Source: Astrothelium macrocarpum | Lineage: Eukaryota; Ascomycota; Dothideomycetes; Trypetheliales; Trypetheliaceae | Direction: 5' to 3' | Length of the DNA: 64,000 nucleotides | Assembly (NCBI GenBank): GCA_021030915.1 | Contig: JAGEMR010000038.1 | Coordinates: 1-64,000 of the forward strand | Part shown: in pieces, positions 33,232 to 45,533 of the stretch | How positions within the stretch are numbered: the stretch's first letter is position 1 | Layout of the letters: every line of letters starts with the position of its first letter | Program-made: the position numbers and the translations under genes | The notes under the pieces: generated by a model | Seen by the model: only the letters and a program-made list of their open reading frames with translations | The model's database searches: none | Told to the model about the DNA's origin: nothing

Positions 33232-35531
33232 CTAAGCGATCTCCAGCTCATCCAACAACGCCGCTAGCCCGAAGATAGTCCCCAGTTTTCCCGCTTTCGA
33301 TGCCGTACTCCCTCCCATGATTGAACCACCTTTCTTGTCCTTCTCCATCGAGCGGCTCTTACTCCGATCATTCTTCCGTCCGCTGCTGCGCGTCCTGTCT
33401 TTGCGCCGACTGCCATCGTCGTAGCTGTCGTGATCGGGACTGCCAGGGCTTAGTCGGTCAATCTGGATACGCGGTTGATTGGGAGATAATGGCGGATTAT
33501 AGAATTCAGGGCTGAGCGGTTGAGACGCAGTACGAGGAGTGCTGGCGCTGCTGTACCGGAAGAGCTGCGGTCCAGGAGGTGCAACAGGAGAGCGAACAGC
33601 AGGTGCTGTCAGAACACTAGGATTGCTGGGACGTCGTCGATTGGCTGGAGGTGGTTGCCAGCCCGCTGGCTTGTTCTGAGGCGAGGTTGGTTGCAAAGGA
33701 CTTGCTCGCCGTTGTCGGTAGATCCGAGCAGTATGCTCAACCATGGCTTTGATGTCGGGCTGTTCGAACGTGAGCAGAAGTCCTGTGTTTTAGTATTAGT
33801 CAAAAACTAACCAAGTCCAATGGACGTTGGATCCTGAAATATATCATGCCGCCGTCTACACCTTTTTGACCATCCACATTGAAAGTCGTATACCCGTAGC
33901 CACGCGCCTCAATAGCTTCTTTACATATCCAGGAGGAGCTCACCTCCGTTCGGACGAGAGGATCGTTAAAGATCTCTGGCCCCGGATTTGGCAAATTTGT
34001 GTTGCTCAACGCTCCATCCATGAAATCCCAAAAGTAGCCTCGTAAGCGTATACGCCACGGAATGCCAAGACCGCCGGCCTCGCCATTGTGAGCTGAATTG
34101 TGATATAAAGGATCCGCATCATTTGCTGAAAATACGCGATGAGGCTGAGGACGACTTTGGAGGCCCACTGCGGGAAATTGGAGACGAGACTCCCGTCTTC
34201 GGACAGGCGAGGTTGGAGTTGGAGATGCTCCTCCGCGTGCAATCGACGTGTTTGGCGAATACTCCTTCGTAGCAGATGGGAAATTCTTAGTGATAGGATT
34301 AAAGCCTTGAGACGCTCGCGGGGAGACATTCGAATCACCATCTAACTCATGTGCCTGATGCAGTTAGCACCTTTACTAGTATTCTAAGGAAAAGTTTTGG
34401 ACCCACTGTAGACTCATTGCGAGGTGGCGTCTCATCTTCACTATCTGATTCGACGCTAGGATTCTTGTATCCCGATGACTTCGCATCGAGATACGTATTC
34501 CTCGAATTGACAGATTCGGGCCGAGCTGGCTGGCTCGCGATTCTTCGGAGTGCGGGTTTGGCTTTGTTGCCTAGAATGCTACCTGAGTCGCTACTTGGAT
34601 CCTGAACCGCAAGGTTGTCCCAAGATCCAACGAATGCTTCGGGTCGGTCCATGATTGTCCATTGTTTCATTAGTTGGTCTGCAAATGGCGAGGCAATCTT
34701 GAGGACAGCAGCTACTCGTTCGCTCTCCGCAGAACTGGTGTAGACTTTTTCCAGTGACTTTTCCTGGTATATCTCCAGGCCGGCGGGCTTCATCTCCGTC
34801 ACTACGGAAGCAAGTTTCTCATTTACAGGAACCACGGCTTTGTTAGTCGAAGTATCCTCCAACTCGCTTAGTTGAAATTCGCCATAGAGTTCTGTAGCTT
34901 TATAGAGTGACAGTTGCTGGTCAACAACCAGGCTTTCGAGCTGCGCCTTCTCGCTGGTGACGGTCTCGCTACCATCGCTGGTGGAGGTGGTGGATTCCAT
35001 ACTCATCTGCCTGGAAATGAAAGATGTCAGTGGGACTTGTTTAGCGTAGTTCACATCAACTTTGCAGTATTACCTTGAAATAGCTATTAGCCTTGCTGTC
35101 TGAAGGGTCTGCATCATAACCGCCAATGTCAATTTCAAACTATCCAAATGCCCAAGTACGTATTCAATCCTGGGCCTTTTCACAGTCCATCGAATCTTCT
35201 GCAACCGACTCATGTCCATGCTATCCTCTTCCCATCCACACTTGTCTAGCATTGATCGAAGCTCGCCGAAGATGCTCCTGCATTGCTGGACTATTTCTTG
35301 TACCGTGTCAAGAGCTTCATCGCTGTGTATGGGTTCCTGGGTGCTATCTTCCCTGAAAACGGCACCAAACTGTTTCAGCGTCAAGCAGAAGAGGTCGATG
35401 CTTCTTGCAACGCGACTAACATCCTTTGTCGCGCTCGACACGGTCGAAGCAAGCCGATAGAAGGAAATGGATAGTTTGGTGCCCAGACCCACGATCTGAA
35501 CAATCGAAGCTACGATTCCCAATTCCGCCAT
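33232..35531 (-). CDS. protein with fungal STAND-N-type N-terminal domain, no NTPase
   Basis: Four exons fit: 35531-35074, 35010-34407, 34354-33812 and 33759-33232, giving 710 aa. The last junction is the least certain; it uses GTTAGT as donor and GAACAG as acceptor because other pairs break the frame. The start MAELGIVASIVQIVGLGTKL, then FYRLASTVSSATKDVSRVA, is the helical pattern found at the N-terminus of many fungal STAND/NACHT proteins and related signalling proteins. No P-loop (GxxxxGK[ST]) follows. The middle is Ser-rich. A compact region of about 110 residues comes next (GIPWRIRLRGYFWDFMDG, FNDPLVRTEVSSSWICKEAI, GYGYTTFNVDGQKG, GGMIYFRIQ) and looks like a folded, possibly beta-rich domain that I cannot name. 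The C-terminus is Pro/Ser-rich, then basic, and ends LGTIFGLAALLDELEIA. Function unknown. Confidence 0.75.
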
Positions 35532-36304
35532 CCCGCGCAGCTCAAAGCTGGAGACGGTACGACCCGGCTCACATGGGGGTGGGGTCACGTTGGTGTGGGG
35601 TGAAAGACGATGGTGGAGAAGGTGACTGAAAAGGGGTTGAGTGTTATGTACTCGAAAAGTGAGGGTGATATGATCCTTGCATTGCAGCACAGGTTAGGAC
35701 CAGAGCCTCAGCCTAATGGCAGGTAGTTGGTTTGCCTGACTGGCGTATCCGACCCCATATCAGACTGCATCTTGCCACTAGCGGCAGGCAAGAAGATGTG
35801 CAATCGCGAGTCTGGGGAGTGACATGCAGTAGGGAGCCGAGTGGGCAAGGAAAGAACGGGCGAATGACGGCATGCCTCGCACTCGTTGACGTTGCCGTTG
35901 GCGGCATTACCGGTCTCGGCCCGTCTTTGCCTATGCCTCTTTGATGGAAACTTTATGCTGAGCCACCTTGATAATCGCGCATTGCTACACGAACCGATTA
36001 CTTAGTCGTTGCATTGCTGTTTGCAGCCTTGGACACGTGCGAACTGATGCCTGGAAATATGCAAGAAGAATGCATGTGATTGGATTATTGCCCTTCTACT
36101 GAATCATGAGATAGCGGAACGCTCGAGAACATCCTCCCTTCCCTTCTAGCCTCCAATAAACTGTCGATTAAGCCGCCCCCAGCCTCTTAACGGAGAAAAC
36201 CCACAGAATGACTTCTATTCGATAATGTACTTCGATCAACAGAACGCAAAAATCACGGTGCAATGTGAGAAAATCAGCCGACTCTTCAGCTGCCAAGCAT
36301 TAGG
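35532..36304. other. intergenic region, no gene seen
   Basis: About 770 bases between the start of the fungal STAND-N-like gene and the end of the ornithine decarboxylase gene, both minus. Probably promoter of the former and terminator of the latter. Confidence 0.45.
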
Positions 36305-37750
36305 CTACATGGCCAGGAGCGCTGACGCACCCGGCTCGCTCGACACATACACTGTGTCATGGTTATCGGTGAATCCATTGAACCTAGTGGCAGAGCATTT
36401 CGTATAAGCTGCCGGGCGTCAGTAGTGGCTTCGATCGGTGGAAAGGTTCAAAAAACCTACCTCCCATATCCTCAAAGTAAAGCCAATCACCCACATCCAA
36501 AGCACAAGGCAAACTGCAGGATTCGGCAATGCAGTCGATGCCATCGCATGTCGGCCCCCAGATGGAGTACTGAATGCCTTGCTCCGCATCAGAGCCGCAC
36601 CTGTGCTTGGCATACAGAAAGCGTTTTCCAGCCTTGAGGATACGTGGTACTGGATGCTGATGATCGAACATGATGCTGGAGAAATTGCCATAGACTCCAT
36701 CATTTAGATAGAGCATATATGATGTCGTGTTTAGTTGCGAGTCGTATACCGTACGGCGCGCGATCACGTTGCAGGCAATTGTAAAGGCTGAAGACACATA
36801 ATATCGTCCAGGTTCCCCGATGATGCGAATTCCGGCCGGGAAGTGTTCATCGAGAGCCTTGGACAAGACGGCGGCCATCTCTTCGAAAGTGTCGCTACAA
36901 AAGCCTCCGCCCACGTCAAGAATTTTCGGATCGAATCCTACAGCTGCTGCTTGGTCAAAGACGTATCGAGCGTCCTCAATAGCCCGCTGAAAAGCTTGAG
37001 GGTCAGAGGCCCCAGAGCCAACATGAAAAGCGACTCCGACAACGTTGAGACCCAGTTTCTTTGCCAGGTCCAAAAGACCTGTGGTAGTTTCAGGTGCAGC
37101 TCCAAATTTCAAGCTCAGACGACAAAGACTGGCCGAGTCATCTGTCAGGATACGAAGAAACAATTCGGCATCGGGGAAAAGCTGCTTGATTTTGTATAGC
37201 TCATCTGCATTGTCGAATGTCATCTGTTTCACACCCGATTTGGCTGCAAATCGAACATAAGCGTTCGTCTTGCAAGGTTGGGCATAAATTATGCGTGAGG
37301 GCTCAACCCCAATATTCAAAACCTGGTCGATTTCCGACTTGGAAGCACAATCAAAGCCTGTACCAAGCTCGGCTAAAAGCTTCAACACCTGTGGGTCAGG
37401 GTTACACTTGACGGCTACCAAAGTCAGATAGATCTGGTTTGGTATTCATGGGTGAGATGATTACCGTAATGAGGTTTGACCCTAGGCAAGTTCAATTTCC
37501 AGCGCAGATGCTGGCGATAAATCTCTCCCATATCTGCGACGAAGAAGGCATCGTCTTCTCCTGCCTCACATACATCATGATTGATAGTGCTAATGCGCTT
37601 CTGGAACGCGGTTTCGATCAATTCCTTTGGACTGACGCCATTCTGCTTGGGACTTTGGCGATGAGTCAAAAAATCGTACTGCGGACTAATTCGAATTGGT
37701 GTGGTTGTATATTCCTCAGTAGAAGTGATGGCAGAAGGTGCCATAACCAT
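36305..37750 (-). CDS. SPE1: ornithine decarboxylase
   Basis: Converts L-ornithine to putrescine and CO2, the committed step of polyamine synthesis; PLP-dependent and cytosolic. Exons 37750-37465, 37414-36461 and 36408-36305 give 447 aa, normal for fungal enzymes. The first junction rebuilds the PLP lysine motif (VKPHY joined to AVKCNPDPQVL). Also present are FDCASKSEI, the HVGSG motif (VAFHVGSGASDP), the PLP-phosphate Gly loop (ILDVGGGFCSD), GEPGRYYV, and the catalytic Cys region SIWGPTCDGID. The last exon supplies AYTKCSATRFNGF, the conserved C-terminal segment. All catalytic residues I can place are present. The transcript leader appears long: the nearest upstream ATGs are more than 400 bases away (see findings). 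Confidence 0.96.
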
Positions 37751-38138
37751 GCGGTCAGTCCTGCAGGAAATGACTTGATTCGCGCCCTCGAAAAGTTTTA
37801 TTAGGGAGGTTTGAACGGCTCAAAGGCGAGACTGATTTCTTGCTTGGGCCTCCTCGACTCTCCCTCGGAGAGAGGAAAAGCCCTGGGGGTCGTCCTATGC
37901 GGCAGCTGAGTTTGTGGAGCTGTCTCGGGGGTGATTTCTTGGAGTGACGGAACCAAGAGCGCTTCGAGTATCTTTGTAGTCTGAAAGCTAGGGAGGTGGC
38001 AAGTTGTTGAGAATGTGGCGATGTGGTCGTATAGATACAATTTGAAGATCAAATCGTGCTGGGGCTGCTGGAGCCGTGATGGAAGAGTGCCTTCAACAGG
38101 GCCAAAGGCGAGGTTTGTGCAGGAGCTGTAGCTAATGA

Positions 38139-38186
38139 CTATGAGCGTGGTAATGAGTGTGTTATGGCAGTCATCTGAATGAACAT
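38139..38186 (-). promoter_or_regulatory. short upstream ORF in the probable ODC leader
   Basis: ATG at 38186 followed by 14 more codons (MFIQMTAITHSLPRS) and TAG. Between it and the ODC start at 37750 there is no other ATG on this strand over about 420 bases. Upstream ORFs and long leaders are known to affect translation of polyamine-pathway mRNAs. Whether this ORF lies in the mRNA depends on the unmapped transcription start. Confidence 0.35.
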
Positions 38187-39522
38187 GTGTGAATGCGTCA
38201 AGCAAGGTAACCAATCAACAGTCACGCAAAGCCAGTCGAGCTAATCCAAAGCGTAATCAAAACGATAGTGTACGAACCTAATGCATAAAAAATTGAGGGG
38301 AAGTCTTCAAGCCAGTCCCTGGAAAGCAAAAGGCGAGGGCGCAAAACTTAGGCAAAAAGGTGAAGGAAGAATGAGAAGGAGCAGAATGGTACGCGGCGGA
38401 TGTTTTTGAAAGAGTTGAAAATGTTTTTAGTGGGGGGCCCCTGGCGCTGGCGTCACTTTAATTCTCCTTAGCGCTGCAAAACAACGACCTTCGTGCCACC
38501 AATGTCTACCACCCATGTTCTTCTTACCCATCAAATCCCAAAAATGCCGCACTCCATCTGCTGGATAACTTGCATTAACTCCCTCCAACAGGAATCCTGC
38601 TTGTATTCGGCGACGATAGCGGCTGCATAGACGGGATGACTCAGGCCCCATCCATATGCAGTCGCCGGTGTAGACCGCTTCTTGTTCGGCTACCATCCAA
38701 CCTCATTCTTATCGTGCTTTGTAGCTAGCCGTGCACCGAGCACTTTTCTCGGGACCATTTTCGATATAAACGTGCTTTTCGGACAGCGCTCATTTGGTCA
38801 TTCAGACATGCGTACCTCCACCTCTCTTTATCATCATCCTTTGGTAATGTCGCGTCAACATTCTGCCCCTGCTGAAGCATAAGACAGAGCTAGATCAAAA
38901 GGAGTATATCTCGTCTATACTTGCTGGCAAGACAGCCTGGACAGCCTATGCTATCAGTCGTCAATCTCATTCAATGCTGTTCCTGATTTAGGAATCCGGA
39001 GTCTGCATCGCTACAGAGTAGAGCGAGTCCTGAACGAAGCATTAGGCCATGGTAGTTGTTGATGGAACTGGTTCATTGTCAAGTCTCTCCAATCAGTGAT
39101 TACCGATTTGGGACGCTGATGACCTCTGTCGATATCGTAGACAAAGTTCGTCCAAGACTTCGTTAAGGGGACAGTTGGGTAAGGATCATGTTGGCCATCT
39201 CTAATCAGTTGATTGTTCGATTGATGTATCAAACCGACCAGGTCGTGGAAGTATCAGCATCGAATCCGAGGGTGAGTAATTGCATTACATCCTACACTCT
39301 TAAGCAGAGCAAATATACACCAAATGTGTTTCCAGCTCACTTGGAACTCTTTTACGGATGTCACAGTAACCTGGAAAAATGGTTCGAGGCCGTTCAAAAA
39401 GCACACAGAGTACCATCGGCGATGAAGGCTCCACTCTTAATTTGGATGCAATTCTGAGCGAATTGCGCATGCAGCACGTCTTCGATAATCCATCATGATT
39501 CCACGTTTCACCACAATCGTGT

Positions 39523-39540
39523 AAAAAAAAAAAAAAAAAA
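39523..39540 (+). repeat. A18 homopolymer
   Basis: A run of 18 A residues inside the gene-free stretch between ODC and the trehalose gene. It could be a simple-sequence run or the poly(A) scar of an old retroposed insert. No retroelement sequence is recognised upstream of it. Confidence 0.6.
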
Positions 39541-40366
39541 GGCGTGTGATCACAACAGAATATGCCCTAAGCTCGTCAATGCTGAGTCCCACGTGAGCGT
39601 CATCAAATGGTGATGCAGCCCAGTTTGGACCTTATGCATCCAGTGGCACTACAAATTCTTGGCCTGCATGCAGCCTCTGGAGAGGTAAAAAGCTTAATGT
39701 CTTGTTCGGATTTATTGCAGTAAAAGCTCTAAGGTACAAGGGTCTTAACGCAGCATTTCATAGATCAAAAGACTGGCTACATCTCCGGCGCTAATCTTTC
39801 TATTTCACATTAAAGCTCAGGGCAAAACCAAAGTACAAGAAGCTACCTGGTCATTGTAAGAGCGAACGAGACCGACGGGATTTGGAGGATGACGTCAACA
39901 GGCATGAGATTGCACAGGTTTCGTTCCCAATTTTTCAACAACCTAAGGATTATTTTTACGTCGAAACAGAGAGAGACTACATTAGCAAGCCATATCTGAG
40001 TCGCTTCAATCAAAGGAAAATCTTTTTAATGTACTAATTGCCCATAATCCGAGCGCCAGGCCGCTATGCATCTCATCTAGTCTAGATTGTATTGTGTAAA
40101 AGTACAAGCGATGCGCGTGCGCTCATGACGAGCTCCAGCATTTTTACGCATCTTTCTTCAGCCATGGATCAGGGGGTATATGTGCCATTGATGCAGGAAT
40201 GAAAACAGACTCGTGCCAGGAAAACAGGAATAGTACAGACTTCGTGAATGCTGAAAAAGGTGAGTGCAGAATGACAGAGGTCCCCCCTCCGTTCTACTCA
40301 TTTACACCAGCTCATACGCCAATAATTTGCGCCCCGGCTCATAACACCATAGGAATACATGTGCAT

Positions 40367-43300
40367 TTAGGGGGCACTCGAGTAATAGAACAGCTTGACT
40401 TTTGAATGCCCACGTTTAAGGAGCAGTCCTGGAGCTCATGGCAAGTCGCTGCAACGCAGTGACAAGGCCTATGTATTGCATTAGTCCCAAATGCCCATAC
40501 TGCAAAGATTGACAACTCACCTGTCGTCCCCTGCGTCAACGTTGCCATCGCCTCCGTATTCCGCTTCCCCACGCTCACACTCGTCACATCCCGCACCTTG
40601 CCCGATAAGCCCTGCCCATCGGCTAGCTTATTTGCCCAACGGAAAACAATCTCATCCTCGCGATCATCACCCGCGACCATGAGGAAGTCAATGGGTGCCG
40701 GCGTCTGAGATGCGAGCTGCACGCCTCCCTTGGCCTTACCATTTATCGCCTTCACCTCACCCTCTTTGCCTTCCTCAGTCGTCCCATCGGTCAATTCAGC
40801 GTCGCCATTGGTCAAATGCTGCTGCTGCTGCTCGTCGCGCACCCGTGCCTCTCGCTCCTGCTCTTGCATCGCCTGGTGGCGCAGCTTCATGTACACCTCA
40901 GCGGCTGCGGTGCCCTTCGACCAGTCGAGGGGTTCGATAACAACAGCGCGATCAGCAGTCGGCACGGCGCGGACACGTTGACTTTCGCACGCGTCATTGA
41001 TGTGATTTGCACAGTCGCCAGCCTGGCGACTAGCAGCTTCACGGTCCTCGGCTTGCTCATAGTGGAAGATCAGGCTACAGTGGCGCTCCTCAATCCAGGA
41101 ACCCTCGACACGTTCGTGGTAGTACTGGAGTATCTGTCGTACAGGCTCCTTCCAGCGCTGCATCGCGACAATATCAGCGAATTCGAGCCACGGCGTACTG
41201 TCATTGTCTGAGGTATTGCTGGGAGAGCGCTCGCGTAGGAAGCAGCCGTTTTCAGCGATGATGCCAAGACCTGGGCATTGCTGGAAGAGGTGCTCCAGCT
41301 CTTCGGGTGTGCGGCTGGACATGATGTAGACGATATTTTTGGGGTCCTCCATGAGCTCGTTAAGGGTGTCAATGACGCGTTGTGGGGAGGTGATAATTTT
41401 CGAGGCAACGGACCCATGAACTGCGAGAGTGCCTTCGTAATCGAGGATGAAGAGGCGCCCTTTCGTAGCTGCCTTGTATTTTTGTATCAGTTGAGTGACG
41501 GACAGACGAGGTATGCTCATTGTATCGCGCTGATAGTGCTCCTCGTGGACTTGGGCAAGCTGCTTGGCAAGAGAACTCATCCAGAACTCTCCAGTCTGAG
41601 TCATGACGACATGGCGGAGATGCTCATAGCGGCGTGCTCGCTCGCTTTCGCTCATCTCGAGTGCGATCCGAATGGCTTCGGCGCATTTCTGGTAGTCCCA
41701 GGGATTGACGCTAAGCTGATGACCACCAAAGACAGCAGCGGAACCAGTGAACTCTGAGAGAATAAGAGGCCCATGTTTCTTGCTCTGAGGATCTTTGCCG
41801 TCCTGACAGAAAATGTATTCGTGGGCGGTAAGGTTCATGCCCTCGCGAAGCGAGGTAATCATCAAAACGTCGGCAACGGAGAGAAGGGCAAGGTATTGTG
41901 AAAAGCCAATGTCTTGCTTCAGGAATACCAAGGGTTGGTGAGCAAGTGTCGAGTGAACAGAGTCGATACGCGTCACGATGTCACTAACGGTCGCGACAAG
42001 CTCACTTTGTTTCTCGTTAGTAGAGGTGGCGACTTGAAGAAGGACTACTTGGTCGCGCCATTCCGGGTGTTTGTTGAGGAACAGCTCAAAGGCGAGCAGC
42101 TTTTGGCGAACACCGCGCACGTTGTCGAGTTTATCGCGTGCAACGATCAGACGTTTTCCAGCATATCGTTCGCGGATAACCTTGATCCAGTCTCGTACTT
42201 CTTGCTCTTCTCGGCCAACCGCCAAGGCTTGAGGGTCAATGCCCATGGCAAGACTGGTCACATTAACAAAGTGGTCCTCGAGCTGAACACCGTCGGCGGT
42301 CGCTTCAACAATGAGGAGGCGACTGCAAGTTTGCAGGAAGTGATGGGCATATTCGGAAGTCTGGAAAGCGATGAGATTTGCGCCGAGCATTCCTTCGAGG
42401 AGCTGCTTGCGTGTTGAAAGGCAGCGAAAGACTTCAGAAGATGGGAATGCGCTGTGCAAGAAGAAACCAATTTGCGCATCTGGTAGTTTCTTCCGGATCA
42501 TGCCAGGGACCAAGAGAAGATGATAATCATGAATCCAGATGGTGTCCCCACGTTTATAGCTAGAGCAAATCTTGTCGGCGAAAGCCTGGTTAACATTGAC
42601 ATAGTAGACCCAGGAGTGATCCTCGTAAGCCTTGCTTTTGGGATGGTCGGGAATTTGATAGTGAAAGACGGGCCAGAGGATGGTCTTACAGTAATGCGCA
42701 TAGTGGCCGTCGAGATCAGTATCGCTGGCAAAGACAGTCAAAGCGTCGTATTCGTTCTCAAGCTTCTCGGAGATCTCATCCTTCTTCCCATCGAGCAGCG
42801 TGTCTGTTGGAAAGCCAAGGGTACCCACCCAGAGAACATCCTCCACTGTCTTGGCGTATTGAGCGGCTCGAACTGCGTTGGCAAGGCCACCGTTGCCTTG
42901 GACAGCGGGTTCGATGGTCCAATTATCACCAGCAAAGCGCTCTCCACTCGATGCACGCGATGAGCGAGTGCGGGAAGATTGTTTGCGCTCGCGCTGTTGT
43001 TTCAACTTCTCTTGCGCCTTGGCATACTCTAGAATGTCATTTGGGGGAGCAGGATCGGCTCTTGGTCGAGGTTGGTTGAAAATACCCGCACTGCCACTCC
43101 ATTCATCAATGTGAGAATCATGGCGGATGAAAGTCCGAGCATCAGTGTGCTTGAGAAAGTGCTTCGCAGCGGTCGGACGCCACTGTGCAAAGAACTCCTC
43201 GTGGTCGGCATTGGCGTCGGGCGTGCCAGGAGGCGTCGGGCCGGAGAAGAGACTGGGCTGTTGAAGGTCATGCGACGACTTGTGACTGGAAAGGCGGATA

Positions 43301-43520
43301 GGAAGGGGCGGACGCGTGGGCGGAGACCGTTGCTGAGCTTCGTTGGGTTCATCGTGAAAGTCGACGGTATAGGGCAGGAAGCTGGACCGATAGCATCAGT
43401 TGACGGCGCAAGATGAGCAAGAAAGATTCGAAGCAATGGGCTCTAAGTTCTCGAGGATGACTGGGATTGGGGAAAAGGAATGGAGGAGGTAACTTACAAT
43501 CCGGCGACAAAGGTAGGCAT
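40367..43520 (-). CDS. TPS3: trehalose-6-phosphate synthase complex regulatory subunit (Tps3/Tsl1 type)
   Basis: GT20 synthase-like domain followed by a trehalose-phosphate phosphatase-like domain; such subunits scaffold and regulate the trehalose synthase complex. A tiny first exon (43520-43498, MPTFVAG...) joins at 43381 to give FFLPYTVDFHDEPNEAQQR. The main exon runs to 40521. The last exon is uncertain: acceptor CTCCAG gives TTG then LLLKRG and a stop at 40367; acceptor TTGCAG gives a stop at 40339. About 980 aa. The GT20 part has GNGGLANAVRAA, IWIHDYHLLLVPGMIR and a changed donor-binding loop (RDKLDNVRGV instead of RLDYIKG). The phosphatase part has DYEGTL where active enzymes have D-x-D-G-T, so the second catalytic Asp is Glu. 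Both changes fit a regulatory rather than a catalytic subunit. Confidence 0.88.
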
Positions 43521-45533
43521 GGCAGGCAAACAGAGACAATGCAGAGAGGGCCAGGCGCGAGATATAGGTGAACGGCAGCCCCGCGGACAGGTCAGGGTAA
43601 GGAGTGGAATTAATTAGGAAAAGAGAGGCAGCAGGAGAAAGGAAGGGCAGAAGTTGGCGAAGAACAGAGTGGAAACGAGTTGGATGAGTGGCATGACAGC
43701 AACGGGCAAAAAGTCGAGTAGCAACGTCACTCGTGTGCCCAGCTCGCCCAACGCGCCCAGCTCACCCCAGCCCACCCAGCTCCTCCGTGTCCTAAAAACT
43801 TGCTTCTCACTACCTTGGGGAGCTATTTCCACTACCTGCGGCCAGGCCCGCCCCATACGGGTACGGCGACGTGACGGCTGGCCATGTTTCACCATGCCCG
43901 TGCCGTTGGTGGAGCCACCGAATGTTATAGGCACCGCAGAGTCTTGCCTTCCCCTCGATCCGGACAGCAGCACGCTCTCCTCTACGCCGAGGCATGGTCA
44001 TCTCCCGATCCTCTACTTTACCAAACATCACAGGCTCGCGTCTTGACAAACATGGCTCTCCTTGTACACGCGGGCACGGCATTAACCATCTCTCAACTCA
44101 GCAGAGCAGCAGCTGTGTCGTTCCAACAGCCATCATCCTGTTGTTGCCTCACACCCTGCTCAGCCCTCTGACGTCGTCCCTGTGCCACGTACCTTAAATC
44201 CTTTCACCAATCGTATCGATTCCTTATTGCCATGCGCTAGCTCTGTGTCGCGCAGGGTTACTCGGCTGAGGCGTGCCCTATGTATTCGTCACTTTACCGA
44301 TATCAGCCTAGCTCCCAGATCTCTGCTGCTTCGTTGATGTCCAATTTCGACAAAGTTTGCCGCTGCTTAACAGATTGACTAGTTTTTTGAATCCCTCCTG
44401 CTTCTCAAACACAGCATCTCTCGTCCTCATTCTTCTTGTTGGAGGGTGATTGTCCAAACAAGCAGGCAAACTTTCAGCCCCGATGATGTCATTGTCCTAA
44501 TATTCCGCCGTCTCTTATAGACTTAGCTTGTTTGCCTAGCTCAGCTCTTCTTTGCTTACTCCGTATGCAAGTCACTCAATTTTTCCTGTTCCGATGCATT
44601 GACCAGACGGAAGCTTGCTGCATCCGAACCGCGACGGATTGGATCACCGAGATGATTTGGTCGAGACGTTGTTCGGCCTATCACTTAGGTTTTGCAACAA
44701 GAAATGTCACGGGCAGCAAGAGTGAACGTTCGCTGAACATCTATCGGGGAGATCCTCATCACCGTTTCGGGTCGTCGAGAGGGATTTTCTATTCGTTGAA
44801 TGACGATAAAATGAATAGTGCGATTCATTGTTGGTGGGAGCCTCCTTGACGGGCGTGGAGTGAAGTGCATCTCTTGAGGCCTGTAGCACTTCTAGTTGCA
44901 CGGACTGGTGTTGTCTACCATAGTGCGAGGTTATGGCAAAACCTTTGTTCTAGTCCAATTTAGAATTAGAAGACCAATAGCAAATCTTCAAAAGGTAGTG
45001 TGTCCTGGTTCTCTTCTCAGTGTCCTCAAAACTTTATTCTAGCGCGCACACTCATCGCCAACTTTGAAAGAATTCGTCACTGTATCGCATTCTTGCTCGG
45101 CACTGATGCCTTTGGAACGACAAAACATCCAATTTTATCGCTTTGAAAATGTCATTGCCTTTTCATTTCTAATAATCATTTCCGAGACTTGATGTTCAAG
45201 CCGCTGCATCCTTCCTATGCTCGGTCTGCGTTGAATATGTGCTTGGTCTCTGATAGGTATTCAACGAGCGTCCATGCGGATTTCCGCAAATCATTTGCTC
45301 TGGTAGGTTGAATCGCCTTTTTGGTAGCTTCATGCTCTGCACCATACCAGTGAAAAATCGCCGAAATCTGAATTATAATAATGCCTACGCCTTGTCGAAA
45401 CTGGGTATAAAATGGGTTCTCCGGCCTTCTGATCAGGACATCCACACGGGAACATACCAACCTCTGGGTGCATCACCGTTTTTACTATATCTTGGACAGA
45501 ACATCGCCTCGTAAAAAACGATTCTCGATAACA
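43521..45533. other. 2.0-kb divergent intergenic region
   Basis: Lies between the starts of the trehalose gene (-) and the secreted-protein gene (+), so it holds both promoters. A good TATA box for the secreted-protein gene is at 45406-45412. Open frames near 43.6-44.2 kb are short, overlap on both strands and have no recognisable content. Confidence 0.5.
45406..45412 (+). promoter_or_regulatory. TATA box of the secreted-protein gene
   Basis: TATAAAA lies 122 bases before the ATG at 45534, preceded by CTGGG. A transcription start some tens of bases downstream would give a short leader. This supports the gene being real and strongly regulated, though that is inference. Confidence 0.45.

Larger units (their letters stand above)
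37751..40366. other. 2.6-kb region: ODC leader/promoter and unassigned sequence
   Basis: The right flank of the ODC gene up to about 38.2 kb is probably its 5' leader, with a 15-codon upstream ORF. From 38.3 to 40.3 kb I see no gene. A run of 18 A residues occurs at 39523-39540. The right end should hold the 3' untranslated region of the trehalose gene. Confidence 0.45.

Noticed and set aside
37801..38214. 137-codon open frame directly upstream of ornithine decarboxylase (-)
   Set aside because: It begins at TTG and contains no ATG at all; it is better explained as the ODC leader.
41914..42417. 167-codon plus-strand frame
   Set aside because: Antisense to the GT20 domain of the trehalose gene.
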